NCBI GenBank assembly: GCA_964487505.1
Contig: CAZARD010000001.1
Coordinates: forward strand, 28,754 to 92,753
DNA length: 64,000 nt
Source of the DNA: JAFDVJ01 sp964487505
GTDB taxonomy: Bacteria > Acidobacteriota > Blastocatellia > Pyrinomonadales > Pyrinomonadaceae
Reading direction: 5' to 3'
Part shown: one piece after another, positions 35,229-44,215 of the stretch
Layout: each line of letters opens with the position of its first letter
How positions within the stretch are numbered: position 1 is the stretch's first letter
Program-made: the position numbers and the translations under genes
Notes under the pieces: model-generated
What the model was told of the DNA's origin: nothing
What the model saw: only the letters and a program-made list of their open reading frames with translations
Databases searched by the model: none

Positions 35229-35998
35229 AAACAAAGATGTTCCTGGTCATCGTGATAGCGCTGATGGCGATAGGTTTTGCGTCATATAAAGGTTTTCCCA
35301 AAGGCGAGTGGATCGATCTGTCGTACGAATTCTCGGCCGAAACGGTCTATTGGACGACGGACGACGGATTCAAGAAGGAGACGGTTGCCGAAGGGCGGAC
35401 GCCGGGCGGCTACTACTATTCGGCGTACAAGTTCTCGACGCCCGAACACGGCGGGACGCATCTCGATTCGCCGATCCATTTCGCCGAAGGGCGCAAAACG
35501 GTCGAACAACTCGCATTGAGCGATCTTATCGGCGCGGCCGTCAAGATCGATATTTCGGAGAAAGCCCTGGCCGACCGCGACTACGCGATGACGACCGAGG
35601 ATATCGTCAACTGGGAGAGGAAGAACGGCCGGATTCCGGACGGCGCGATCGTTCTCATCCAAACCGGTTACGGAAGGTTTTGGCCCGACCGGTCAAAATA
35701 TATGGGCCTCGAAGGCCAAACGAAGCATTTCCCGTCGCTCGGCGCGGAAGCCGCGCGCTGGCTTGTCAGGAATCGCCGCGTCAAGGCCGTCGGAATCGAC
35801 ACGGCGAGCATCGATATCGGTATTTCGACGGGTTTCGAGACGCACGTCGCGTTGATGACCGAGAACGTTCCCGCATTCGAGAACGTCGCGAACCTCGACA
35901 AGCTCCCTTCAAAGGGATTTCAGATCGTCGCGATGCCGATGAAGATCAAGGGCGGAAGCGGAGCCCCGCTGCGGATCGCGGCTTTCGTCGCGAGATAG
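35225..35998 (+). CDS. Cyclase-family metal hydrolase (kynurenine formamidase-like)
   Basis: 257 residues from MKTKMFLV. A signal or anchor segment (about 4-20) precedes the cyclase/KynB fold. The metal motif HGGTHLDSPIHF is intact, with WIDLSYEFS before it and VGIDTASIDIG later. Members hydrolyse N-formylkynurenine, isatin or other amides and lactams. The exported location and pairing with a D-aminoacylase suggest amide hydrolysis in the periplasm; the substrate is unknown. Confidence 0.87.
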   Translation: MKTKMFLVIVIALMAIGFASYKGFPKGEWIDLSYEFSAETVYWTTDDGFKKETVAEGRTPGGYYYSAYKFSTPEHGGTHLDSPIHFAEGRKTVEQLALSDLIGAAVKIDISEKALADRDYAMTTEDIVNWERKNGRIPDGAIVLIQTGYGRFWPDRSKYMGLEGQTKHFPSLGAEAARWLVRNRRVKAVGIDTASIDIGISTGFETHVALMTENVPAFENVANLDKLPSKGFQIVAMPMKIKGGSGAPLRIAAFVAR

Positions 35999-36105
35999 GT
36001 TGTGCCGAGTCCCGCCTTCAGGCGGCCGAGCGTAGTTGGCAGATCGCAAACAACTTGTCCCGGGTCGTGGCTTTCCCGCAGGCTTGGGCATTCCCTTGAT
36101 TCGCC

Positions 36106-36786
36106 TCAAAGCTTTTTGAGCAGAGCTTCGGCGTCGCGCTTCGTGATGCCGTCCTCGATCTCGTGATTCGTCGAAAGCGGCGCGGCGGTTATCCATTCAA
36201 GATGCTCGCGCGCCTTTGTGCGATCGCCGTTGGAGATCGCGAGTTCGGCCATGAAGAGATGGTTCAGATAAAAGTTCGGGCCAAGTTCGAGCGCTTTCCC
36301 GAGGCATTCGGCCGCCTTCTTCGAGTTCCCGATCGAGAACGGAAATCCGGGAGCCTTGTGGTATAGCCTTCCGAGGACGCGCCACGGACCGCCGTAGAAA
36401 TACGACTCGTCGACGCCGATCGCGCGTTCGACGCATTCCTTCATCGGGTTGATGAGCGCGAGGCTCTTCATGATCCCTTTTTCCTGGCCGAATGAGCCGT
36501 AGTTGACCGCAAGCCAGAAATTCGCTTCGAGGCAATCGCGGTCGACCGCGATCCCTTTTTCGCCATACGCGACGCCCTCCTCGTAGTTCGGCATCTTGTC
36601 CGCGCCTTCCGACGTTTCGCCGAACCAATAGAAGATCTCGGCAAGCAGTCCGTAGGCCCACGCGCACGAGGGATCGGATTCGGTCCGTTCCGTCAGCAGT
36701 TCGAAGGCTTCGTCAAGGTTCGTCTCGTCCAGTTCGCGCTCGTCGATAAGCTTGCGCGCTTTTTTGTACACGGGATCAGAATGCAT
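36106..36786 (-). CDS. TPR-like protein, TatT-type
   Basis: 226 residues, no signal peptide. Helical repeats (YGLLAEIFYWFGETSEGADKM, GVAYGEKGIAVDRDCLEANFWLAVNYG, AAECLGKALELGPNFYLNHLFMAEL) resemble the TatT component associated with some TRAP transporters. No TRAP genes are near, so the role is open. 15 bases after rluA on the same strand. Confidence 0.75.
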   Translation of the reverse strand: MHSDPVYKKARKLIDERELDETNLDEAFELLTERTESDPSCAWAYGLLAEIFYWFGETSEGADKMPNYEEGVAYGEKGIAVDRDCLEANFWLAVNYGSFGQEKGIMKSLALINPMKECVERAIGVDESYFYGGPWRVLGRLYHKAPGFPFSIGNSKKAAECLGKALELGPNFYLNHLFMAELAISNGDRTKAREHLEWITAAPLSTNHEIEDGITKRDAEALLKKL

Positions 36787-36801
36787 AGGAAGATTCTAGA
36801 T

Positions 36802-37683
36802 TCACTTGCCGAAATTTTCCATTTCGGGCGGCGGCGGAGCGATGAATTCGAGCAATTCACCGCTTGCGGGATGCTTAATCCGCAAGCGGTGCGCGTGGAG
36901 GCACAAGCGTTCGAACGCCGGGCCTCCGTACTTCGGGTCGCCGACGATCGGGTGGCCGATGTGGGCGAGGTGGATGCGCAACTGATTGGTGCGGCCCGTG
37001 ACCGGTTCCAGCTCGACCAGAGACCGGTCCGCGGCGCGGCGGATGACGCGGAATCGCGAAACCGAGGGCTTGCCGTCGTCCTTTACGGCCCACACTCGCA
37101 GTTCGGCAAACCGACCGATCGGCGCCCCGATCTCGCCCGAATCCGTAACGACGCTTCCGCCGACAAGGGCGAGATATCGCTTTTCGACCAGTTTCCGCTG
37201 AAAATGCCGCGCGAGGACGCGGTGCGACCTGAGGTTCTTCGCGATCACGACGACGCCCGACGTGTCCTTGTCGAGCCGGTGGACGAGTCCCGCGCGCCTG
37301 AACGCCTCATCGTCCGCGCCGCCGAAATGATGCGCGACGGCGTTGAGAAGCGTGCCGGTCCGCACGCCGACCGTCGGATGTATCAGCATTCCCGACGGTT
37401 TGTCGACAACCAGCAGATCGCCGTCCTCAAAGATCACACTGATCGGGATCGGCTCCGGATGGAGTGACGTGCGGCGGGCGCGATCGACGACCACTTCGAC
37501 GAAATCCCCGGATTTCAGGACGCGCCCGCGATTCTCGTGCGTCCCGTTGACATCGCATTTGCCGTCCCGTACGAGTTCGCGCAAGTACATCCGACCGAGA
37601 TACGGAAACTTGGCGTAAAGAAACTCGTCGAGCCGGAAACGATGGAATTCTGTTGTGACGACGAATTCGAAGCGATCGGACAT
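36802..37683 (-). CDS. RluA-family 23S rRNA pseudouridine synthase
   Basis: 293 residues from MSDRFEFVV. An N-terminal S4 RNA-binding domain (RLDEFLYAKFPYLGRMYLRELV) is followed by the catalytic domain with the active-site Asp in HRLDKDTSGVVV and the RTNQLRIHLAHIGHP motif. It isomerises uridines in rRNA (RluC/RluD type; the exact site cannot be told). A start at 37731 is open but lacks family support. Confidence 0.92.
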   Translation of the reverse strand: MSDRFEFVVTTEFHRFRLDEFLYAKFPYLGRMYLRELVRDGKCDVNGTHENRGRVLKSGDFVEVVVDRARRTSLHPEPIPISVIFEDGDLLVVDKPSGMLIHPTVGVRTGTLLNAVAHHFGGADDEAFRRAGLVHRLDKDTSGVVVIAKNLRSHRVLARHFQRKLVEKRYLALVGGSVVTDSGEIGAPIGRFAELRVWAVKDDGKPSVSRFRVIRRAADRSLVELEPVTGRTNQLRIHLAHIGHPIVGDPKYGGPAFERLCLHAHRLRIKHPASGELLEFIAPPPPEMENFGK

Positions 37684-37730
37684 CTGTTTCGGAATTCTGA
37701 ATTCCGGGAATCGATTTGTCGAGTCCCGCA

Positions 37731-37791
37731 AAACAAACTCGGGTTTCCGTCCTGACGATCTTCCCCAAGCGCGTGAAGGACGGAAACCCGA
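37731..37791 (-). terminator. Terminator of the ammonium transporter gene
   Basis: 15-bp perfect stem, TCGGGTTTCCGTCCT (37739-37753) with AGGACGGAAACCCGA (37777-37791), 23-base loop, then GTTTGTTTTG on the minus strand. Confidence 0.75.
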
Positions 37792-37809
37792 ATTGTGCTG
37801 TTCGAGTGC

Positions 37810-39270
37810 CTATTCGGCCTCGAAAACCGGTGTCAACGCACGGACCGGCTGCGGTCCGTTTGACGAATGAATCGCTTCGCCCTCGAAAACATAAGCCGTC
37901 TCGCCGTGCTGCGTGACATCGAGGCCAGCCGCCTCTTCGACTTCGCTGACGCGCAGACCGATCGCGACATCGACGAATTTAAGGATCAGCATCGTCCCGG
38001 CGACGGCGAGCGCGATCGCGATCAGGACGCCGGCAAACTGGTTCGCGACCTGCATCGCGTTGCCTTCGAGAAGGCCGACGGGAAGGGCGTTGCCCGCCGC
38101 GTCACGGAAGATCGGATTGACGGCCGAGTTCGCGAAGACGCCGGTCAGGATCGCGCCAAGGATCCCGCCGATGCCATGGATACCGAAGACATCCAGCGTG
38201 TCGTCGTAGCCGAACCGGCGTTTGACCTCCGAAACCATAAAGTAACAGGCGAAACCGGCCGCGATTCCGAACGGGATCGCGGCGACCGGCGAGACGAACC
38301 CCGCCGCCGGCGTGATGCAAACGAGCCCCGAAACGGCCCCTGAGATCGCTCCGAGCGTCGTCGGTTTTCCGTGTCTTAGCCATTCTATCAAGGTCCAGGT
38401 CAGCATCGCAGTCGCGGCCGAGAAATGTGTCGTCACGAAAGCGTTCGTCGCGAGCGCGTTCGCCGAAAGGGCACTTCCGGCGTTGAATCCGAACCAGCCG
38501 AACCAGAGCAGACCGGCGCCGATCAAACTGAAGACCGTGTTGTGCGGCGCGGTCGGCTCGTTGTTGTAATCGAGGCGTTTTCCGAGCCAAATCGCGCAGA
38601 CGAGCGCCGAAACGCCCGACGAGATATGAACGACCGTACCGCCGGCGAAATCGAGGGCCGGCACGGTCCCGCCGAGAGCGGCGTTCAGCAATCCGCCGTT
38701 TCCCCACACCATATGCGCGAGCGGAAAATAGACAAGGACGGTCCAAAGGATCGTGAACGCGAGTTTCGCGGCGAATCTGATGCGTTCCGCGAACGCGCCG
38801 GTGATCAGCGCCGGCGTGATGATCGCAAACATCAATTGAAAGATCATGAAGGTCTGCTGCGGCAAAGAGGCCGAGTAGACCGCGTTCGGCTCACTGCCGA
38901 CTCCCCTCAGGAAGGCGAGATCCAGGCCGCCGATGACCGAATTCCCCGTCGAGAACGCAACGCTGTATCCGAACGCCGCCCAGAGAAGCGTCACGATGCC
39001 GATCGAGATCAGGCTCTTGAGCATCGTCGAAAGCACGTTCTTCTGACGGACGAGACCGCCGTAGAAAAGCGCGAGACCGGGAACCGTCATCAGCAGGACC
39101 AGCGCCGAACACAACAACACCCAGGCATTGTCGGCGCTGACCTGGGCCGCGGCAGCGGCCGCCTCAAGCTTCGCGAGACGCTCGGCCGTCTCATCCGCGC
39201 GGACGATACCGGCGGCGACGATCATCATCACGACACTTGCAACGAACTTTGCGATACGGTTTATCTCCAT
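37810..39270 (-). CDS. amt: Ammonium transporter (Amt family)
   Basis: 486 residues from the ATG at 39270. A signal peptide (IVRA-DE) and a short Ala-rich helix precede eleven Amt transmembrane helices, with NAWVLLCSALVLLMTVPGLALFYGGLVR, the ammonium entry and His pair regions (FAGGTVVHISSGVSALV and FGIHGIGGILGAILTG). The C-terminal tail is longer than in AmtB and ends in EGEAIHSSN-type sequence. It moves ammonia across the inner membrane. Driven by a sigma-54 type promoter; no glnK is next to it, which is unusual. Confidence 0.94.
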   Translation of the reverse strand: MEINRIAKFVASVVMMIVAAGIVRADETAERLAKLEAAAAAAQVSADNAWVLLCSALVLLMTVPGLALFYGGLVRQKNVLSTMLKSLISIGIVTLLWAAFGYSVAFSTGNSVIGGLDLAFLRGVGSEPNAVYSASLPQQTFMIFQLMFAIITPALITGAFAERIRFAAKLAFTILWTVLVYFPLAHMVWGNGGLLNAALGGTVPALDFAGGTVVHISSGVSALVCAIWLGKRLDYNNEPTAPHNTVFSLIGAGLLWFGWFGFNAGSALSANALATNAFVTTHFSAATAMLTWTLIEWLRHGKPTTLGAISGAVSGLVCITPAAGFVSPVAAIPFGIAAGFACYFMVSEVKRRFGYDDTLDVFGIHGIGGILGAILTGVFANSAVNPIFRDAAGNALPVGLLEGNAMQVANQFAGVLIAIALAVAGTMLILKFVDVAIGLRVSEVEEAAGLDVTQHGETAYVFEGEAIHSSNGPQPVRALTPVFEAE

Positions 39271-39316
39271 TTTCGGTGATTTTGGGGATGCGCCCCGAGA
39301 ATCTGATTTTCGCATC

Positions 39317-39331
39317 GCAACAATCGTTCCA
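39317..39331 (-). promoter_or_regulatory. Sigma-54 (RpoN) promoter of amt
   Basis: On the minus strand TGGAACGATTGTTGC: invariant GG and GC with correct 15-base spacing, one mismatch to TGGCACG-N4-TTGC. Predicted start near 39306, leader about 36 bases. Confidence 0.72.
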
Positions 39332-39551
39332 ATGATTCCGAACCCAAGAGAAACCTTCGCTTTTGACGGAAACTTCACGATTAAGGAGTGGAGTTTTGTC
39401 GTTGTGCTTCACATTTCCTACATTTGTGTCGGATATTGGCGTGAATTCTCACATTTTTGTATGTCAATTCAGACATTCCTGTTCGCCGATCCGGCAAATG
39501 GTGTTATTATCGAGCCCGTAGGGTTTCCACGCTCCGACAATATTGTAGGAA

Positions 39552-41030
39552 ATGGACGAAAATCAGCTGCGAACGATCGACAAGATCGTTCATATCATCA
39601 ACGATTCACAAACGCCGCGATCGGTCCTCAACCTCGTGCTCGAAGCGCTTTCCGACGGGATCGGCGTCAGGCGGTCGCTGGTTTTCGTCCCGAGCGAAGA
39701 AACCGAGGACCTGACGATCGGCGCAGCCAACGGGGTCGGGATCGACGAATTCCGGAGGCTCGAACAGGCCGCTCCGCGATCGTCGATCCAGCGGTCGTTC
39801 GAATCCGGGACCGGCGCGCTGGTCGCCGACGACCCGAAGCTTAACCCCGTCCTCGGCCGCGGAATGGCATTGTTCATCGAACCCGTAATGCTCGAAGGCC
39901 GCCCGGTCGCCGTGTTGGCCGCCGAGTCCGATCCGGCCGATGCGGCCGGGCATCAATTCCTGCGGGTCGTCGCATCGCTCTTGACGCACGCTTTCAAGGT
40001 CGAGAGCGCGATCCGCGCCGAGCGTCGAAAACTGGCCGATGAGACAACGCACCTTCGGCAGGAACTCAAGGAACGCTACGACTTCTCGCAGATAATCGGT
40101 AACTCGAGCGCGATGCGCCAGGTCTACGACCAGGTCTCTCAGGTCGCGCGATCGAACGCCACGGTCCTGCTGCGCGGTGAAAGCGGAACCGGGAAGGAAA
40201 TGATCGCCCACGCAATCCATTACAACTCGCTCCGGTCGAAGCGGCCGTTCATCAAAGTGAACTGCGCCGCACTGCCCGAAACGCTGATCGAATCGGAATT
40301 GTTCGGATTCGAAAAGGGCGCTTTCACGGGAGCTGACCGTTTGAAAAAGGGCCGGTTCGAGATGGCCGACGGCGGCACTCTTTTCCTGGACGAGATCGGC
40401 GATCTCCCGCCGCAGACGCAGGTCAAGCTGCTGCGCGTCATACAGGAACGCGAGATCCAGCGGCTTGGCGGCACCGAAACGATCCGCGTCAATGTCCGCT
40501 TCATAACGGCGACCAACCAGAACCTGGAGGAAGAGATCGCCGCGGGATCGTTTCGCGAGGACCTCTATTACCGGCTGAACGTGTTCACGATCTTTCTGCC
40601 GCCGCTCCGCGAGCGCAAATCCGATATCCTATTGTTGGCCGAACATTTTCTCGAAAAGTACGCTCGCGAGCACGGCAAAGAGATCAAACGGATATCGACG
40701 CCGGCCATCGACATGCTGACGAGCTACCACTTTCCGGGCAATGTTCGGGAACTAGAGAACGTCATCGAGCGCGCGGTGCTGGTCTGCGACGAACAGGTCA
40801 TCCATGGGCATCACCTTCCCCCGACGCTCCAAACGGCGGAGAATTCAGGAACCGTGACGCAGCTTTCGCTGACCAACGCGGTCGAGAATTTCGAGCGCGA
40901 TCTGATCCAGGACGCGCTCAAGACCGCGCGCGGCAACGTCGCCAAGGCGGCGCGGTTGCTGGATTCGACGGAACGCATCTTGGGCTATAAAATCAAGAAG
41001 TACGGGATCGCGGCGAAGAGGTTCAAGTGA
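39552..41030 (+). CDS. NifA-like sigma-54-dependent activator (GAF-AAA+-Fis)
   Basis: 492 residues. N-terminal GAF domain (about 20-160), AAA+ domain with Walker A GESGTGKE, the GAFTGA sigma-54 contact loop and Walker B GGTLFLDEIGDL, and a C-terminal Fis-type helix-turn-helix (GNVAKAARLLDSTERILGYKIKKYGI region). The domain order matches NifA/NtrC-class enhancer binding proteins without a receiver domain. It is divergent from amt, whose promoter is sigma-54 type, and followed by glnE, so a role in nitrogen control is likely. No nif genes are seen. Confidence 0.9.
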   Translation: MDENQLRTIDKIVHIINDSQTPRSVLNLVLEALSDGIGVRRSLVFVPSEETEDLTIGAANGVGIDEFRRLEQAAPRSSIQRSFESGTGALVADDPKLNPVLGRGMALFIEPVMLEGRPVAVLAAESDPADAAGHQFLRVVASLLTHAFKVESAIRAERRKLADETTHLRQELKERYDFSQIIGNSSAMRQVYDQVSQVARSNATVLLRGESGTGKEMIAHAIHYNSLRSKRPFIKVNCAALPETLIESELFGFEKGAFTGADRLKKGRFEMADGGTLFLDEIGDLPPQTQVKLLRVIQEREIQRLGGTETIRVNVRFITATNQNLEEEIAAGSFREDLYYRLNVFTIFLPPLRERKSDILLLAEHFLEKYAREHGKEIKRISTPAIDMLTSYHFPGNVRELENVIERAVLVCDEQVIHGHHLPPTLQTAENSGTVTQLSLTNAVENFERDLIQDALKTARGNVAKAARLLDSTERILGYKIKKYGIAAKRFK

Positions 41031-41312
41031 GATTCCTTGGGATTGAAGATTCAAGATTCAAGGGATTCCAGATTTCAGCGGTTCCAGATTCCAAGGATTC
41101 CAGATTCCAAGATTCCAAGTTGCTTGGGCTTTCTGTTTTTAGATCCCTGCCTCCCGGAAGATTGGAATTCGGAATCTTGGAATCGGGATTCCCGAATCCC
41201 TGGAATCTTGGAATCCTTGGAATCTTGGAATCCTGGATTCCCTGGAATCTTGGAATCCTGGAACCTTGAATCCGCCGCCCTGGAATCCGGAATCCCTTGA
41301 ACCCGGCCCTGA
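41031..41312 (+). repeat. Intergenic GATTCAAG/GGAATCTTGG repeat, copy 3
   Basis: Dense array between the activator stop and glnE: first GATTCAAGATTC-type, then GGAATCTTGGAATCC-type units. No gap here, so this is the best complete copy of the family. Confidence 0.85.
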
Positions 41313-41316
41313 CGGA

Positions 41317-44052
41317 ATGGATGAAAAGATCGAAAATCTGATCGACGGCCTTCCCGATCCGGACGCGGCGCGACGTTTTGTCAGTGAACTAGAGCGTCGG
41401 TTCCCTGCCGAATTTCACCGGCTGCGGTCCAAGCACGGCCTGCTCGCCGACGTCCTGACACTTGTCGCGTTCAGTCCGTTGCTGGCGACGACGCTGCTTC
41501 AGCACAAGAGCTACCTCGCGTGGCTCGACCGCCAGCGGACCAGTTCGAAGGTGCGCGGCAAGGAAGATCTGCTCGAGTCGCTCGCGCGGTTCGAACTGAC
41601 CAACTCGATGCTCGAGACCAACGTTTTGCTTTCGAGATTCCGGCGTCGCGAGCTGCTCCGGATCTACCTTCAGGACATCCGGGGACTTGAGACCATCGCC
41701 GAGATCACCGAAGAGATCTCGAATCTTGCCGACGCCATCCTCGAACACGCCTTGCGGATCGCGAAGCAGGAACTGGACAACCGTTTCGGCGCACCCCAGG
41801 AAACGGACGAAAAGGGACGCGCGGCCGACGCGCGTTTCGCGGTCGTCGCCCTCGGAAAGCTCGGTTCGCGCGAACTGAACTACTCCTCGGACATCGACCT
41901 GCTTTTCCTTTATTCGTCCGAGGGCCGCACAACCGGGAACGGAACCCGCGGCGCCGTGACGAACCGCGAATATTTTGTCAGACTCGCCGAACAGATCATC
42001 GGGCTGGTCGGGCGGCAAACGGGCGAAGGCGCGGCCTACCGCGTCGATATGAGGCTCCGCCCGCACGGTCGCGTCGGCGCGCTCGCGATTGCCGCGGACG
42101 AAGCCGCAAACTACTATCTCGATGCGGCCCAGCCGTGGGAACGACAGGTGCTGATCCGATCGCGCGCCTGCGCCGGCGACCCCGAGGTCTTTTCCGCATT
42201 CTTCGAACGAGTTCGGAGCGGCGTCTTCGATCGCGACCTTCCGGTGGCCGAGGCGCTGAGAAACGTCCGGGCATCGAAGATCAAGATCGATCGGGAGAGA
42301 TCGCCGCACGCGACGTTCGATGTCAAACTCGGCTGTGGCGGAATCCGCGAGATAGAGTTCATCGCCCAAGCGTTGCAGCTTGCTCACGCCGGATCGGACG
42401 ATTGGCTCTGCGCCCCGCACACGCTCATTTCACTCGCCCGGCTGGCGGATCGCCATCTGGTAACCGAATCCGAGCATACGGAGCTCGCGGCAGCCTACAC
42501 CTTTCTGCGCCGGCTTGAACACCGGCTCCAGATGGAGCACGGCCTCCAGACCCATCTCGTCCCCGACGAACCCGAACGGCGCGCCGTTGTGGCGAAAAGA
42601 ATGGGATTCGCCGACACGAGATCTTTCGATCTCGCGCTTTCCGCAAACACCGCGGCGGTCTCACGGGTGTTTGCGCGAGTCTTCGCGGGTGCCGACGCGG
42701 CCGAGTTGCCCGCACAAGGCGAGACGGTCGCCCCGGTCCGCATGGATCCCGATGACCGCAATCCGGCGTTCGAGTCCGCGATCGCGTCGATCGGCAAATC
42801 GGGACTCCCAGTAACGGACAGTAAATTGTCGTTGCTGCGCCGCCTGTCGAACGTTTCACCATACTTTGCAGGGATCGTCGCCGCCAATCCGGACCTCGTC
42901 AACGTCATCCCGGAACCCGGCGCCGGTCGGATCGACCGCGACTACGCTTCGGAATTCGCCCAGACCGTCGGCCGCGCGCACGATCTTTCGGCGCGTCTCG
43001 CCGCGATCCGTTCACTTCACTCGCGCCGCGTGCTCGAGCTTGCCGTTGCAGAAGTGTTCGGGGATCTGGATGTGCCGGGGTCAAAGCGCTGCCAGACCGC
43101 GATCGCGGAAGCGAGCGTCGCGGCAGCGATCGAGATCGTTCGTCACGAAATGGAGCGGCGCGTCGGGACGACGATCGGCGATCTCGGACTGGCGATACTC
43201 GGCCTTGGCAAGTTCGGCGGCAACTCGCTCGATTACGGATCGGATCTCGATCTCGTGATCGCATACGACGACGAGGCGACCGCGAAACTTCTGCATGCCT
43301 CGGGAAACACCGCGGCGGCGTTCTGCGGAAAGGCGGTCGAGGTTTTCGTCACCGCGCTTTCGGCGATGACGCGCGACGGCAGTCTCTATCGCGTCGACCT
43401 GCGGCTTCGGCCGGACGGCAAGAACGGCGCGCCGGCCAACAGCCGCGAATCGCTCGTTTCATACTTCGAACATCGGGCGGCGATCTGGGAATGGCTGGCG
43501 TATGTCAAGATCCGGGGCGTCGGGGGCGATCTTGATCTGGCCCGCGATATCGCGGGGAGGATCCGGGCGATAATCCATCGCCGCGCCAGGACGACTCCAG
43601 TCGGCGATCTTGTGTCCGAAACCATACGAGTTCGGACGATGCTTGAGGAAACCCGTGCCGGTGCAAGGCGCAAGGAGACGGACATCAAATACGGTGCGGG
43701 CGGGATGCTCGACGTCTACTTCGCCACGCGGTTTCTTCAACTCAGGGACGATGTTCCCGACGACGACACCGACCGATCGACAGCTGCCGTGCTGCGCCGG
43801 CTGGAGGAGAGAGGATCGCTCGCGCCCGCCGATTTCCAGCCGCTCCGCGATGGCTACCGGTTTCTTTCGGGGCTTGACCACGAAATCCGTTTGACGATCG
43901 GACGCTCGACACGCTTCCCGGCGGCGAACCGCGACGCGCTCGAGATCATCGCCGAGCGCCTCGGCCTCGGTTCCGAATCCGAACTGACCGGAAATCTTGC
44001 GCTTCACCGAATGGAGATACGCGCCGCGTTCGAACGCGTCGTCCGTGCTTGA
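41317..44052 (+). CDS. glnE: Glutamine synthetase adenylyltransferase/deadenylase
   Basis: 911 residues from the ATG at 41317. Two nucleotidyltransferase halves are clear: ALGKLGSRELNYSSDIDLLF (about 178-198) and LGLGKFGGNSLDYGSDLDLV (about 626-646), each with the G-x-D-x-D catalytic pair and the RVDMRLRPHGRVG / RVDLRLRPDGKNG strand. It switches glutamine synthetase off and on according to nitrogen state, with PII input. The frame is open from 41266 inside the repeat, but the family begins near here. Belongs functionally with amt and the NifA-like activator. Confidence 0.94.
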   Translation: MDEKIENLIDGLPDPDAARRFVSELERRFPAEFHRLRSKHGLLADVLTLVAFSPLLATTLLQHKSYLAWLDRQRTSSKVRGKEDLLESLARFELTNSMLETNVLLSRFRRRELLRIYLQDIRGLETIAEITEEISNLADAILEHALRIAKQELDNRFGAPQETDEKGRAADARFAVVALGKLGSRELNYSSDIDLLFLYSSEGRTTGNGTRGAVTNREYFVRLAEQIIGLVGRQTGEGAAYRVDMRLRPHGRVGALAIAADEAANYYLDAAQPWERQVLIRSRACAGDPEVFSAFFERVRSGVFDRDLPVAEALRNVRASKIKIDRERSPHATFDVKLGCGGIREIEFIAQALQLAHAGSDDWLCAPHTLISLARLADRHLVTESEHTELAAAYTFLRRLEHRLQMEHGLQTHLVPDEPERRAVVAKRMGFADTRSFDLALSANTAAVSRVFARVFAGADAAELPAQGETVAPVRMDPDDRNPAFESAIASIGKSGLPVTDSKLSLLRRLSNVSPYFAGIVAANPDLVNVIPEPGAGRIDRDYASEFAQTVGRAHDLSARLAAIRSLHSRRVLELAVAEVFGDLDVPGSKRCQTAIAEASVAAAIEIVRHEMERRVGTTIGDLGLAILGLGKFGGNSLDYGSDLDLVIAYDDEATAKLLHASGNTAAAFCGKAVEVFVTALSAMTRDGSLYRVDLRLRPDGKNGAPANSRESLVSYFEHRAAIWEWLAYVKIRGVGGDLDLARDIAGRIRAIIHRRARTTPVGDLVSETIRVRTMLEETRAGARRKETDIKYGAGGMLDVYFATRFLQLRDDVPDDDTDRSTAAVLRRLEERGSLAPADFQPLRDGYRFLSGLDHEIRLTIGRSTRFPAANRDALEIIAERLGLGSESELTGNLALHRMEIRAAFERVVRA

Positions 44053-44177
44053 ATGCCCCGTATTCGCGGTTCTCGGCCGAAGTCAAACCCAGACTTGGGC
44101 GCCGAAGACCGCATTCGTCGCCCGGTTCGATCTTGGATTGCCAAGATTTGACGCACCATCGGAACGCTGCCAGCGCT

Positions 44178-44206
44178 TTCCGCAACTGAGCGTTCGGCGT
44201 TATAAT
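44178..44206 (+). promoter_or_regulatory. Promoter of the VWFA gene, possibly leaderless
   Basis: Perfect TATAAT (44201-44206); the -35 (TTCCGC at 44178) is weak. The likely TTG start is 10 bases downstream. Confidence 0.45.
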
Positions 44207-44215
44207 CGCGCCATC

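Noticed and set aside
39552..41030. True NifA of a nitrogen fixation cluster
   Set aside because: Domain order fits, but no nif genes are near and the neighbours are amt and glnE; general nitrogen control is more likely.
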